Shown here: one piece after another, positions 1 through 8,754 of the stretch
Numbering within the stretch: the first letter of the stretch is position 1
Layout: each line of letters begins with the position of its first letter
Source of the DNA: Candidatus Nitrosocosmicus oleophilus
Lineage (GTDB): Archaea > Thermoproteota > Nitrososphaeria > Nitrososphaerales > Nitrososphaeraceae
Assembly (NCBI RefSeq): GCF_000802205.1
Contig: NZ_CP012850.1
Coordinates: forward strand, 3,064,587-3,128,586
DNA: 64,000 nucleotides
Direction of reading: 5' to 3'
The notes under the pieces: generated by a model
What the model was told of the DNA's origin: nothing
What the model saw: the letters and a program-made list of their open reading frames with translations, nothing else
Databases searched by the model: none
Program-made: the position numbers and the translations under genes

Positions 1-918
1 CACAATTCCTCCATATAGATTCACAAGGATTACTTTTACTTTCGGAAGTCTACTTATGACTTTAAGAGCTTCATAAATGGTTTCGCTCGTAGCTCTTCCC
101 CCAAAGTCAAGGAAAGCCCCTGCTTTTCCATTTGCATCCGTAACCATATCTAGAGTTGACATGACTAAACCTGCGCCATTGCCTATGATTGCGATGTCTC
201 CTTCCAATTCAACAAAAGAAAATCCATTTTCAGCAGCTTGCTTTTCCAAATCGCTAAGATACAGATACTTTTTTAAATCCTCGTGTCTAAAGAGAGAGTT
301 ATCATCAATTATCACTTTAGCGTCCAAGGCAAGTAAGGAGTCATCAGAAATGATAGCCAGAGGATTTATCTCTGCTAGTTCGGCCTCCTTCTCTACAACT
401 ACTCCAAAGAGATTTAGTAATAAGTTGACAAAACTTTCTTTGGATTTATCGGGGATATTCAAACTAGATGCGATAGTACTCGCCAACTCACTTGAAACGC
501 CTTCAATAGAAATATCTTGAATTATTTTATTGTCAGTTTGTTCAATATCAATCCCCCCTTCTGATGAAGCAATTATCGAGAAACAACGTTTGCTCCGATT
601 TAAAAAGATAGACAAATAGATTTCTTTCACAATGTCAACCATTTTCTCTAAGAGGATACCCCTTGGCAATTCGCCCTTTACTTCTTTCACTAATAATTCA
701 CCAAACTTAGTTTCTAACTCAGAGGAATCTTTGCATTTTTGAATCGCTCCTGCTTTGCCTCGACCCCCAACTGTTAGTTGAGATTTCAAGACAAACGGAA
801 AACCTAGTTTCTGAGCTCCAATTCGGGCATCTTCCACATTTTCAGCCAGAATAGACTCTGGTGTTTTGATACCAAATTGATTAAATAGCTCTTTTCCTTG
901 ATATTCGAGAAGTCGCAT
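1..918 (-). CDS. sucC: succinyl-CoA synthetase (ADP-forming) beta subunit, partial
   Basis: The reading frame is open from an ATG at 918 to the window edge (306 codons) and continues outside. It begins MRLLEYQGKELF, the typical start of the ATP-grasp beta subunit of succinate-CoA ligase. Family motifs follow: KSQLTVGGRGKAG in the nucleotide-binding half, an AEINPLA motif, and a DFGGRA / LVNLYGG stretch entering the C-terminal CoA-ligase domain. The enzyme converts succinyl-CoA to succinate with ATP formation in the citric acid cycle. The C-terminal roughly 70-80 residues are cut off, and the sucD partner is probably just outside the window. The next gene (961-1479) lies in the same direction 42 bp upstream, so the two could be co-transcribed. 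The family call is firm; nucleotide specificity (ADP or GDP) cannot be read from sequence. Confidence 0.93.
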   Translation of the reverse strand, partial: MRLLEYQGKELFNQFGIKTPESILAENVEDARIGAQKLGFPFVLKSQLTVGGRGKAGAIQKCKDSSELETKFGELLVKEVKGELPRGILLEKMVDIVKEIYLSIFLNRSKRCFSIIASSEGGIDIEQTDNKIIQDISIEGVSSELASTIASSLNIPDKSKESFVNLLLNLFGVVVEKEAELAEINPLAIISDDSLLALDAKVIIDDNSLFRHEDLKKYLYLSDLEKQAAENGFSFVELEGDIAIIGNGAGLVMSTLDMVTDANGKAGAFLDFGGRATSETIYEALKVISRLPKVKVILVNLYGGIV

Positions 919-960
919 CTTTGTAAAGGTTTGAAAATACTCTTTATAAACAATCCTTTT

Positions 961-1479
961 TTAGATTTGTTTAAGGATTGCTGAATTATTTCCTAAATTC
1001 TTCAAGTCCTCGCTCATATTGAGCGAGTTTGATGTAATATTCTTAACGTTTAACAGATAAACAGAGTAATCTTTCAGATTATTCATTAATTCAACGTATC
1101 TTGGCATTAAAGTTTGATTTGGTTGTCCATTTAACAAGGTCTGCATTAATTCATTATTTTGATTGATCGAGACACTAATGACGTCATTAATGTACGTCCT
1201 ATTGACAGTGTTTGCTTTAGCATCATCAATCTGATTTTGAACCTCGTTTTGTAATAGTGAAAATTGACTGTTGACTGAAGTTAATGTATCATTTGGATCC
1301 AAGAATGAAATGGTCATGTTACTCACTCCATTATTTTGTACATTTTCTGATGGCAGAAACCATACAATAAAGCTAGCGCCTATAATACCTATAACTAGAA
1401 TACTGGTTAAGATGATTCCTTTTTTATTAATTCTCTTACTATTATGAGTATTATCATTTTCCTTCTTGTCAGTAGTCAT
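961..1479 (-). CDS. membrane-anchored extracellular protein, unknown function
   Basis: A 172-residue protein with a charged, Asn/Lys-rich cytoplasmic start of about 22 residues, one hydrophobic segment (about residues 23-44, GIILTSILVIGIIGASFIV), then a hydrophilic outer domain of about 125 residues. The outer domain is rich in Asn and predicted helical, and contains several N-x-S/T sequons. There are no cysteines and no family I recognise. An A/T stretch with a TATA-like element at about 1495-1508 lies 16-30 bp before the ATG, which fits a leaderless transcript. The IS5 element begins at 1522, just beyond that promoter, so upstream promoter or operator sequence may have been replaced. Confidence 0.7.
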   Translation of the reverse strand: MTTDKKENDNTHNSKRINKKGIILTSILVIGIIGASFIVWFLPSENVQNNGVSNMTISFLDPNDTLTSVNSQFSLLQNEVQNQIDDAKANTVNRTYINDVISVSINQNNELMQTLLNGQPNQTLMPRYVELMNNLKDYSVYLLNVKNITSNSLNMSEDLKNLGNNSAILKQI

Positions 1480-1513
1480 TGATTTTTTTTTGATTATACT
1501 ATAATTATTACTT

Positions 1514-1521
1514 TATGTTTG
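1514..1521. repeat. left 8-bp target-site duplication of the IS5-family element
   Basis: TATGTTTG here is repeated exactly at 2519-2526. The two copies directly abut the matching ends of the insertion element, so this is a target duplication made on insertion. Confidence 0.85.
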
Positions 1522-2518
1522 TGCTTTGTTGCATAATTCCTTATTCTCCGGTTATCATCATGATCATCATGTTATATTCTTCTAAAAATGTTATACAATG
1601 ATACTTTTATCATGATCTCCTTTACCATGTTTTGAAACCTGTTTGCTGATGTGTATTCACCAAACATTCTCTTTATAGCTGAGAACACAGTTTCAGATAT
1701 CCATCTCTGTCCGTATTTTCTTTTTGTCTTCCATTTCAACAGATCCTTTGCTTGTAACTTTACTTCGTTGTTCCTTAACCTATTGTTTTTAGGAGAAACA
1801 ATAGAGTTCCTTCTTACCTTTATACCTGGATTGATCTTTTTGTCCTCAAGATACACAAAGTTTGGATTTGAATCATAGGCTCCATCAGCTAGTACCGATT
1901 TTATCTTTACAGTGTTTGGTTCTCTCGAATCCAAAACATGATTGACTAGTTTCTTTAGCATTTTCCCATCATGTACCTTCTCATCTGTCACTTCCAAAGC
2001 AATGATTTTCCTGGTCTTTATGTCTACAGCAACGTGGATCTTGAGATATCCTTTTCTATTTTGTGTATTCCATTTCTCATCCATCCACTGACCTCTGTTA
2101 GTAATCTTGATACCTGTACTGTCTATTGATATTATTAGGTCATCATCGTCATCCATCTTGTCTCTTTTAATATCGATGTTTAGCTTGTTGATTCGTTTAC
2201 AGATGTGACCATAACTTGGTGGATTAGCAGGTAACCTTTTTCCTGTGGCCTTAATTATACCTTGGGTTTGTCTGTATGGTAGGTGAAATAAATAGCGAAT
2301 GTAACCAATGGCCAAGATGAAAGAATCTGGAAATACAAATGGTTTACCCTTTTTGTTTATATTCATATTCTCTATCTCTGAACCCCAACCATCAAGGAAA
2401 TCATACGAGAAGAGGATCTCACCGCGTTGAACTAATGAGCGATTGTAAGAGGGCCAGTCTATCACAAATAATCAATCTGTTCATTCCAGCTAAATATGTT
2501 GAGTTAGGCGACAAAGCA
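1522..2518 (-). mobile_element. IS5-family insertion sequence, complete (997 bp)
   Basis: The element is bounded by imperfect inverted repeats. The left end reads TGCTTTGTTGCATAATTC, and the right end (reverse complement, from 2518) reads TGCTTTGTCGCCTAACTC, with 15 of 18 matching. Perfect 8-bp direct repeats flank it. It carries one transposase gene spanning nearly the whole element. The ends resemble the GGCTTTGTTG ends of the IS903 group of IS5, while an 8-bp duplication is typical of the ISH1 group, so the subgroup is left open. Intact ends, exact target duplication and an unbroken transposase suggest a fairly recent insertion. It sits between two divergently transcribed genes and breaks neither. 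Confidence 0.88.
1572..2465 (-). CDS. IS5-family DDE transposase
   Basis: A 297-residue transposase with an N-terminal IS903-like segment (WPSYNRSLVQRGEILFS) and an RNase H-like DDE catalytic core. The first Asp lies in ISIDSTGIKI (about residue 114), the second in SVLADGAYDSN (about 195), and the Glu in the helix RWISETVFSAIKRMFGEY near 260-270. The intervening KGYLKIHVAVDIKTRKIIA strand is typical of the family. Length matches full-size IS5 transposases and no frameshift is seen, so the element may still be able to move. The start lies 53 bp inside the right terminal repeat. Confidence 0.92.
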   Translation of the reverse strand: MIDWPSYNRSLVQRGEILFSYDFLDGWGSEIENMNINKKGKPFVFPDSFILAIGYIRYLFHLPYRQTQGIIKATGKRLPANPPSYGHICKRINKLNIDIKRDKMDDDDDLIISIDSTGIKITNRGQWMDEKWNTQNRKGYLKIHVAVDIKTRKIIALEVTDEKVHDGKMLKKLVNHVLDSREPNTVKIKSVLADGAYDSNPNFVYLEDKKINPGIKVRRNSIVSPKNNRLRNNEVKLQAKDLLKWKTKRKYGQRWISETVFSAIKRMFGEYTSANRFQNMVKEIMIKVSLYNIFRRI

Positions 2519-2526
2519 TATGTTTG
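2519..2526. repeat. right 8-bp target-site duplication of the IS5-family element
   Basis: TATGTTTG, identical to 1514-1521, directly follows the right inverted repeat. Confidence 0.85.
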
Positions 2527-2591
2527 GTTAGATTTTTTGGGTAGAAATATAATCAATGACATACCATCTCAATAAAAGAGTTAGATTTGTC

Positions 2592-2912
2592 ATGAATCAA
2601 GAAAACAAATATGCGCTAAGAAGGATAAAGTATCAAGGAACGTATATGATCAATATTTGTGATCTCAATTTGGTGGATAAAGTGATTAACAAGGGCGACT
2701 TTGCGATAAGTATATCAAAAGAATATTTTCATGATGAAGAGATTGATGAAGAGGAAGCCACAAGTTTACTAAAATCATCGTCAATGCTAAATTTGGTTGG
2801 AAAGAATGTTGTTGCCCTGGCCCTAAGACTAAAGCTCGCAAAAGAGAATAGTGTGAAGGTGATTGAAGATGTTCCCTTCTTGATGGTGTTTAGTTTTTTG
2901 GGTAATTATTAA
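2592..2912 (+). CDS. DUF424 family archaeal protein
   Basis: A 106-residue protein starting MNQENKYALRR. An upstream in-frame ATG at 2556 exists, but the family starts near the later Met, and the upstream piece lies close to the IS end. The body matches the archaeal DUF424 pattern: a short beta hairpin (YMINICDLNLVDKVI), an acidic helix (EEIDEEEATSLLKSS) and a core LVGKNVVALALRLKLAK, followed by VPFLMVFSF. DUF424 proteins are small, nearly universal in archaea and without a firmly assigned reaction. The IS insertion at 2518 is 73 bp upstream and may have changed its promoter. Confidence 0.8.
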   Translation: MNQENKYALRRIKYQGTYMINICDLNLVDKVINKGDFAISISKEYFHDEEIDEEEATSLLKSSSMLNLVGKNVVALALRLKLAKENSVKVIEDVPFLMVFSFLGNY

Positions 2913-2931
2913 GTTACAAAGCAATTGTTTA

Positions 2932-3720
2932 TCAGTGGTCCCAATACTCAAGCCCTTTTACTAAATCATAAATGTCCTTTACCTTGTTTAATGGTGAATC
3001 AGAATTGATTATCGCTCTGCCTATAATCAAATAGGTAGAACCAGATTCAAGTGCCATTTTGATATCTCCTCCCTGTGTTATAATACCAGGGGAGTAAATA
3101 GGTAGGCCCTCATCTCCTTTATCTCGCAATTCCTTTAAAATATCTAATCTATTTCCTCCAATTACTACACCATCTACACCTGCCGACTTGGAATTTTCAT
3201 AAAATATGCGATAGACAGGCTTTGAATTTTCCGATTTGTTAATACCGTCCGGATTCGCTAACGAGGCTCCATACCCTTCTACTGCATCAGCATGACTCAT
3301 GTATACAAGAGATATTACTCCAAAATTCAATGAATGAGCATAATCAACTGTTGCTTTAAGACTGATTTTACCTATAAAAGGATTTACAATAACAGAATCG
3401 AATCCTGATGACGATAGATATTTTATAGTAACTTTATTAGTATCAAAAATATCATTTAATTTAATATCTGCTATAATCTGGAGATTGTCTTCATGAGCAA
3501 TTTGTGTAATTTTCTTTAATTCAATTTTAGACAAGGGCAATATTACATGGAAATTTAGCTTAATAGCACAAACATAATCATGTAGTTGATCAATAACATG
3601 ACATACGTAGTCAAATATGTTTTCTACATCAAAATTTGGGTCTACGGCTAAAACGATATTGCTGTTCTTCTTTCTTCTGATTTTGTTAATTCGGTTAGCG
3701 AAAGATTCGTATTTATCCAT
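2932..3720 (-). CDS. pyrF: orotidine 5'-phosphate decarboxylase
   Basis: Catalyses decarboxylation of OMP to UMP, the last step of de novo pyrimidine synthesis, in the cytoplasm. The 262-residue TIM-barrel protein keeps the catalytic signature: Asp27 in LAVDP, Lys54 in CAIKLN, and the Asp85-x-Lys87-x-x-Asp90 tetrad region in ADIKLNDI. Phosphate-binding glycines are seen in SPGIITQGG and YLIIGRAI. It is somewhat longer than the usual 210-230 residues, close to the longer archaeal/class-III forms. It begins 1 nt after the stop of the gene at 3722-4432, so the two form one transcription unit. Confidence 0.93.
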   Translation of the reverse strand: MDKYESFANRINKIRRKKNSNIVLAVDPNFDVENIFDYVCHVIDQLHDYVCAIKLNFHVILPLSKIELKKITQIAHEDNLQIIADIKLNDIFDTNKVTIKYLSSSGFDSVIVNPFIGKISLKATVDYAHSLNFGVISLVYMSHADAVEGYGASLANPDGINKSENSKPVYRIFYENSKSAGVDGVVIGGNRLDILKELRDKGDEGLPIYSPGIITQGGDIKMALESGSTYLIIGRAIINSDSPLNKVKDIYDLVKGLEYWDH

Positions 3721-3721
3721 A

Positions 3722-4432
3722 TCAAAATTTAATTAGAGGGTGCATATCTTGCAATTTTATGATCTTTAAATAAATATAACCGTGTTCATCGATGTGATTT
3801 GAAAAAGTAGGAGCAGCTGATTTTTGCAGGCTAAATTTCATGAAATACTTTTCGATTTCTTGCTCTAATAAAACATAATAAAAATAACTCGTATCTGAAG
3901 AGTCAGTTAAGCTTAAGTGAGCTCCCAAAACGTATTCCATATTAGATACTTTGTCTGGAAGGTCCAAATCATTTAATTCTGTTTTTGGGAAAAGGAACAA
4001 TGGCAATGTTGATTCCTCATAAATAGTGTGAAACGCAACTAATTTCGACAAACTAAATAGATCTCGTAAACCTATACCTGTGTATTTGGTTGTTGTGCTT
4101 ATCTTTGCCGGTTTGAGGAATGTCTGTGGTGGAATAGATAACTTAATGATAGGCGAGTACAGCGATGAAGTATCCTTTATAGAATTAACCATCGCAGCTT
4201 CCTCACTATTGTTATTGATCTTATATGAAAGATATTGATTCTCCCCTGACTTTACGTTATCGACGTAATAGGTAATTGAGTGTCCATTGAGTGTATCTAA
4301 CTGGGCAGCGAAGATATCTGTATTTTGATAATTATATTCATAAATAGGGATTGGAATTCTCTCCAACGAACAAACTAATCTAGCAAAATCATTGAGGGAT
4401 TTTAATTTTATATAAATTGGTGATTTTAGCAA
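3722..4432 (-). CDS. conserved-looking protein of unknown function, operon partner of pyrF
   Basis: A 236-residue soluble-looking protein with no signal peptide, membrane segment, cysteine cluster or recognisable catalytic motif. The composition is mixed alpha/beta. Its stop codon is 1 nt before the pyrF start, so it is almost certainly translated from the same message and transcribed first. No function is assigned; the tight linkage to pyrF is the only clue and does not prove a role in pyrimidine metabolism. Confidence 0.7.
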   Translation of the reverse strand: MLKSPIYIKLKSLNDFARLVCSLERIPIPIYEYNYQNTDIFAAQLDTLNGHSITYYVDNVKSGENQYLSYKINNNSEEAAMVNSIKDTSSLYSPIIKLSIPPQTFLKPAKISTTTKYTGIGLRDLFSLSKLVAFHTIYEESTLPLFLFPKTELNDLDLPDKVSNMEYVLGAHLSLTDSSDTSYFYYVLLEQEIEKYFMKFSLQKSAAPTFSNHIDEHGYIYLKIIKLQDMHPLIKF

Positions 4433-4758
4433 TTTGAAACGAACTTAACAACAAGGTAAAAATTATCCATATATAATTTTAATACAATAAAGTATATTAA
4501 ATAGAAAAGCAACAAAAGTCTCAATAGCATACACGCAGTGAATATTCTTTTGAAATTTGGCAAGTATGCCGTTGAGAAATTTCCTAATATCTAGAATGAA
4601 GGGTTATTTTGAGGAATACCAAAATTAATGAAAATGACTTAATTCTTATAACCAGTATTTGTTTAATTCATAAAAATAGATAAGGGGTAAGCGAAAATTT
4701 CAGACAGGAACAAGTGACAATAAATAACATTTAATATCGAAAAAAATCAAATCAAATT
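4433..4758. other. intergenic region between divergent genes
   Basis: AT-rich, 326 bp. It must hold the promoters of the leftward pyrF unit and of the rightward 4759-6953 unit. Several A/T-rich TATA-like stretches occur near 4470-4500 and 4725-4750. No repeat, RNA or ORF is supported. Confidence 0.5.
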
Positions 4759-5418
4759 ATGCTAGGTTACTCTGATGACGATATAAAAAATGCAGCAGAG
4801 ATAAGGGAATGGTTAACTAAACAAATATTGGAAAAACAGGATGAAATAGAAAAAATAAAGATAACACTCTCATTAATTGATTCTGTATTAAAACAAGGAA
4901 GTTTCAAGACTGCAGCCAATCTTAATTTCTCAAAAAAATTCTCAACCAATGAACAAAACAGTGAGATGAATTCGCTGAAGAAAATCCCTAATCAGTACCA
5001 AGAGAAACGTAGAGGTGACGAGGAACGAACTGAGCCAAGAAAACAAGCCTTTGAGGAAACAAGGCTAATAAAAAGATTAAAAGACAATACCCCCGTTGCC
5101 CGATTTCATGTAACACCGGAAGAAGTAATAATTCTTCTCGAAGATCCAATTAGACTTAGCATAGAAACTCCACCCTTTAAGTCATTTTTTATAAATAGAA
5201 TATTACAAGGTATGATAAACAAGGACCTTGATAAGATCAATCAAGGACAATTGTCCGAAGCTGAAATAATCAGCTATGATATCATTACCGAAAATGAAAA
5301 TAAGGATATCCTTAACAAAATTTCGATTAGGAATTATAAAGATAAGGAAAGGATCAATGAAATTTTCAATACTGCTGCATGGGTATTGACAAGAATGTTA
5401 GATAAAGTGGACAAATAA
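4759..5418 (+). CDS. coiled-coil protein of unknown function, translationally coupled to guaA
   Basis: A 219-residue protein. Residues 10-50 form a likely coiled coil (EIREWLTKQILEKQDEIEKI). A charged linker of Lys/Glu/Arg runs to about residue 110. A compact C-terminal domain begins NTPVARFHVTPEEVIILL and ends in a helix NTAAWVLTRML. Its TAA stop overlaps the guaA ATG by one base, so it is probably co-translated with GMP synthase. No known family is recognised; the C-terminal domain looks globular and is a good search target. Confidence 0.75.
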   Translation: MLGYSDDDIKNAAEIREWLTKQILEKQDEIEKIKITLSLIDSVLKQGSFKTAANLNFSKKFSTNEQNSEMNSLKKIPNQYQEKRRGDEERTEPRKQAFEETRLIKRLKDNTPVARFHVTPEEVIILLEDPIRLSIETPPFKSFFINRILQGMINKDLDKINQGQLSEAEIISYDIITENENKDILNKISIRNYKDKERINEIFNTAAWVLTRMLDKVDK

Positions 5419-6953
5419 TGGACAAAATAGTAGTATTGGATTTTGGATCTCAGTACAGCCATTTAATATGCAGGAGGATACGGGAATTAAATATCTATTG
5501 CGAATTAGTTCCTTACAATACTCCGGCCGAAAAAATAAAAGATTTAGAACCAAAGGGAATAATTTTTTCTGGTGGTCCTGCCAGCGTATACAGCAAGAAT
5601 TCCCCTAAACCCGACTATGAAATATTTGAATTAGGTGTTCCTATTTTGGGCATTTGTTATGGACATCAGATCATTGTTGATCACTTTAACGGCAAGATAA
5701 AGAGAGTTTTGAATAGAGAATATGGAAACGCATTGTTAACAATAATGGACAAAACTAATTTATTTAAAGACATAGGATCATCTGGTCTGAAATGTTGGAT
5801 GAGTCATAGTGATGCCGCAGAAGTACTCCCTAAAGGATTTGAAGTTTTAGGTAAAACGAGCAGTTCTTTTTCAGCAGCAATAGGTAACAATGACAAAAAG
5901 ATTTTTGGGTTACAGTTTCATCCAGAAGTAGCTCATACTGAAAAGGGAGATAAAGTATTATTCAATTTCGCTTATGAGATTAGCAAAGCAAATCCTGAAT
6001 GGAGTATGTCGAACTTTATTGAAACAAGCGTTAATGATATACAAAAGAAGGTTAAAAATGAAAAGGTCCTGTGCGCGGTGAGCGGAGGTATTGATTCTAC
6101 CACTTGTGCAATTCTCATACATAGGGCTATCAAGGATAATTTGACATGCGTTTTTGTAGATAATGGATTATTGAGAGAGAATGAAAGGGAAAATGTTGCA
6201 GAGATATTCAAAGAAAAATTAGGGATACCCCTGCGAATCATAGATGCAAGGGAGAGATTCTTGAAAGGTCTTGGAGGATTAAACGATCCGGAACAAAAAA
6301 GAAAAAAAGTAGGAGAGGAATTTGCAAGAGTATTTACAGAATTCGCCGAAAATGAAGGACCATTTCAGTGGTTAGCTCAAGGAACTTTGTACCCGGATGT
6401 CATAGAGAGCGGAGTCTCGGGCGGTCCTGCTACAGTAATAAAAACTCATCACAACGTAGGTGGACTTCCAGAATGGCTTCATTTAAAAATTTTAGAACCT
6501 TTGAGATATTTGTATAAGGACGAGGTGCGAAATATGGCAAGAATAATGGGTGTACCCCCGGACTTGCTTACAAGACACCCATTTCCTGGACCAGGGTTGG
6601 CGGTAAGAATTGTCGGTGAAGCTAGTCAGGAGAAGATAAATGTAGTTAGGCAGGCAAGCCATATAGTTGAAGAAGTACTCGTTGAAGATAATTTGTACGA
6701 CAAAGTATGGCAAGCATTCGCCATAGTGGGAGATGATAAAGCAGTTGGAATTTTAGGGGATGAAAGAATTTTTGGACATATTGTCTCAATAAGAGTTGTT
6801 GAATCGGTTGATGCGATGACAGCCGATTGGTCAAGATTACCTTTCTCCACTTTAGAAAAGATTAGTTCCAAAATAACCAATGAAATCGAAAATGTAACTT
6901 GGGTAACATATGCTATATCAAGCAAACCACCTTCCACAATTGAACCTCAATAG
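5418..6953 (+). CDS. guaA: GMP synthase (glutamine-hydrolysing), fused two-domain form
   Basis: Amidates XMP to GMP using glutamine and ATP. The 511-residue protein has both domains in one chain. The N-terminal class-I glutamine amidotransferase carries nucleophile Cys80 in GICYGHQ and the His168/Glu170 pair in QFHPE. The ATP pyrophosphatase domain has P-loop SGGIDS at about 222-227, followed by the C-terminal dimerisation domain ending SSKPPSTIEPQ. Many euryarchaea encode these as two proteins, so the fused bacterial-like form is notable but not rare. It works downstream of the IMP dehydrogenase at 17.6 kb. Coupled by a 1-nt overlap to the preceding gene. Confidence 0.97.
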   Translation: MDKIVVLDFGSQYSHLICRRIRELNIYCELVPYNTPAEKIKDLEPKGIIFSGGPASVYSKNSPKPDYEIFELGVPILGICYGHQIIVDHFNGKIKRVLNREYGNALLTIMDKTNLFKDIGSSGLKCWMSHSDAAEVLPKGFEVLGKTSSSFSAAIGNNDKKIFGLQFHPEVAHTEKGDKVLFNFAYEISKANPEWSMSNFIETSVNDIQKKVKNEKVLCAVSGGIDSTTCAILIHRAIKDNLTCVFVDNGLLRENERENVAEIFKEKLGIPLRIIDARERFLKGLGGLNDPEQKRKKVGEEFARVFTEFAENEGPFQWLAQGTLYPDVIESGVSGGPATVIKTHHNVGGLPEWLHLKILEPLRYLYKDEVRNMARIMGVPPDLLTRHPFPGPGLAVRIVGEASQEKINVVRQASHIVEEVLVEDNLYDKVWQAFAIVGDDKAVGILGDERIFGHIVSIRVVESVDAMTADWSRLPFSTLEKISSKITNEIENVTWVTYAISSKPPSTIEPQ

Positions 6954-7102
6954 ATAGACTGGTTATGAGAAAAATGCCAAAACGAGTATGGGAATAGGAG
7001 CACTCTATGGACCTAGTATACCAAAAGAAATAAAGAAATAGACAGTTTTAGATTAATTATTTGTAAGGTAGTGATCTATTATCAATGAGATAATCTTAGA
7101 GC

Positions 7103-7321
7103 TCAGACATCATCATCTTTAGAATTAATCTGTTTATGCTTGTTACTAAATTTGTTTCTGTTTTTTAGTCTATTCTTGTTCATACGATTAATTCGAAATA
7201 TAATCAAAAAAGTCAAACCCCAAAGGATCATGCCAAAAGTAATCTGTCCTATCATCCACAAATAACCTCCAAGCAATGCCAGTCCAAAACCTGCAAAAGC
7301 TAGAATATTCTTAGTTTTCAT
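7103..7321 (-). CDS. small two-helix membrane protein
   Basis: A 72-residue protein with two hydrophobic segments (about residues 6-25 and 28-43) joined by a tight turn, then a strongly basic, Asn/Lys-rich tail of about 27 residues ending in an acidic KDDDV. Its ATG overlaps the stop of the mptE-like gene by 4 nt (ATGA type), so it is real and co-translated. No family recognised. Confidence 0.65.
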   Translation of the reverse strand: MKTKNILAFAGFGLALLGGYLWMIGQITFGMILWGLTFLIIFRINRMNKNRLKNRNKFSNKHKQINSKDDDV

Positions 7322-8097
7322 ATTACCTTATAATTATTCACCCCATAAAAAGATGAATCGTGATTAGAAGTCGTAATATGGGTTACTAAGGCGCTAGAAT
7401 TTTCCAGGAGCATTCCAGTCAAATATTTGCCAATTTGCAATTTTTGTTTCTTCAATTTAAGATTTGCCACCTTTCTTTTTGAAAAAAAACCGATCCTAGA
7501 GTCAAAATCCATACCTATTAACAAGATTTCTCTAGCTAAAAACTCAACCGCAAGGGATACACCTCTATCACCATCAGTAAACCCTCCAAAGTTATAGACA
7601 TTCCTCAATGGAAAATTTTGAGTTGTTCCTATAACATTACTAAGTGATGGAACATAAGAAGCGATCTTATCAAAGTTATCACCATGAGCGTGGACTACCA
7701 TAATTGAGCCACCAGAATCAGCCCTGAGTAAGGATTCATAATCTCCATCAAGATCCGTTACAACATAATCTGGAATTATTCCTAAATCTAGACACATTTC
7801 AGTAGCCCCGTCGGCGGCTATTACAACCGGATTTTCTGACATGGCAGTACTAAATTCGTTTTTGCCACATTTGCAGATTTCAATTATGAAATTTTGTACC
7901 GTGCTTTCTTCAATGCTCGGTCCTGCTCCTATGACTAATGCTTTGCTATATTGTATTTTCCTGAAGCATTTTGGACCCAAGAATCCAATTTGTTTCAGGC
8001 CCGACAAGTTCAGCGAATTTAGAAAATCCTTTTGAATGTGAATGTCCAATAATCCAGCAATTATTAGGTAATAAGGATACCAGTTATTGAAATGCAA
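7318..8097 (-). CDS. mptE: 6-hydroxymethylpterin pyrophosphokinase, MptE-like (DUF115)
   Basis: The MptE family transfers pyrophosphate to 6-hydroxymethyl-7,8-dihydropterin in archaeal pterin (tetrahydromethanopterin/folate-type) synthesis and replaces bacterial FolK. The 259-residue protein shows the family core: ALVIGAGPSIE (about residues 53-63), VVIAADGATEMCLDLGIIPDYVVTDLDGD split across about 90-118, HAHGDN, and FGGFTDGDRGVSLAVEF. These Asp- and Gly-rich loops bind Mg-ATP. Thaumarchaea use such pterins in the one-carbon pathway. Symbol given by family resemblance. Confidence 0.85.
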   Translation of the reverse strand: MHFNNWYPYYLIIAGLLDIHIQKDFLNSLNLSGLKQIGFLGPKCFRKIQYSKALVIGAGPSIEESTVQNFIIEICKCGKNEFSTAMSENPVVIAADGATEMCLDLGIIPDYVVTDLDGDYESLLRADSGGSIMVVHAHGDNFDKIASYVPSLSNVIGTTQNFPLRNVYNFGGFTDGDRGVSLAVEFLAREILLIGMDFDSRIGFFSKRKVANLKLKKQKLQIGKYLTGMLLENSSALVTHITTSNHDSSFYGVNNYKVI

Positions 8098-8222
8098 TCA
8101 ATTATTCATTAATCAATGAGTAGTATATCTTAATTTCATTGACTAGGAATTATTGGGAAAATGGTTTCAAGCTTTTTCGATTTTCAAAGTGTATATGCCT
8201 TCCAACCGTTAAATAATAAGAT

Positions 8223-8660
8223 ATGTCAAAACATGGTATGAATACTATTGATATAGACAAAAATTCGGATGATGTCATAAAAAGGATATATGATTTTAAG
8301 AATATTGCAGTAGTTGGAATGTCCCCAAATGAAGGAAAACCGTCTAACTATGTTCCAAAATACTTAATCGAAAAAGGATACAATGTCATTCCTGTAAATC
8401 CTATTTATGGGGAGATCCTAGGGAAAAAGTCATATCCAAAAGTATCGGACATCCCGCATCAAGTTGACATATTAGATATTTTTCGAAAATCAGAAGACGT
8501 ATTACCAGTAGTTCAAGATGCAATTCTCAAGAATGGAATCAAAGTTATATGGATGCAATTGGGAATTTACAATATGGAAGCAAAAGAAATTGCAGAAGAG
8601 AAAGGTCTTAGCGTTATTTATAACAGGTGTATCCTAAAAGAACATCAACGATTGTTTTAG
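8223..8660 (+). CDS. CoA-binding domain protein (YccU/COG1832 type)
   Basis: A 145-residue single-domain Rossmann protein. The start IAVVGMSPNEGKPSNYVPKY and the following GYNVIPVNP, DIPHQVDILDIFR and VIWMQLGIYN stretches are diagnostic of stand-alone CoA-binding proteins related to the N-terminal domain of succinyl-CoA synthetase alpha. The end VIYNRCILKEHQRL is also typical of the family. A second Met six codons in (8238) may be the true start. The cellular role of this family is not settled. Confidence 0.85.
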   Translation: MSKHGMNTIDIDKNSDDVIKRIYDFKNIAVVGMSPNEGKPSNYVPKYLIEKGYNVIPVNPIYGEILGKKSYPKVSDIPHQVDILDIFRKSEDVLPVVQDAILKNGIKVIWMQLGIYNMEAKEIAEEKGLSVIYNRCILKEHQRLF

Positions 8661-8754
8661 CCATATAGATCTAATATGAATATTAGTCAGTAGAATTTTG
8701 AAAACATCGAGTAGCTTAATTAAATAGTAGATCATCTTATTTATTGTATCATTA

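Noticed and set aside
77-520. Plus-strand open frame of 147 codons
   Set aside because: It is the antisense of sucC, whose reverse-strand protein is clearly recognisable.
2339-2575. Plus-strand 78-codon frame across the right end of the IS element
   Set aside because: Antisense of the transposase and runs over the terminal repeat.
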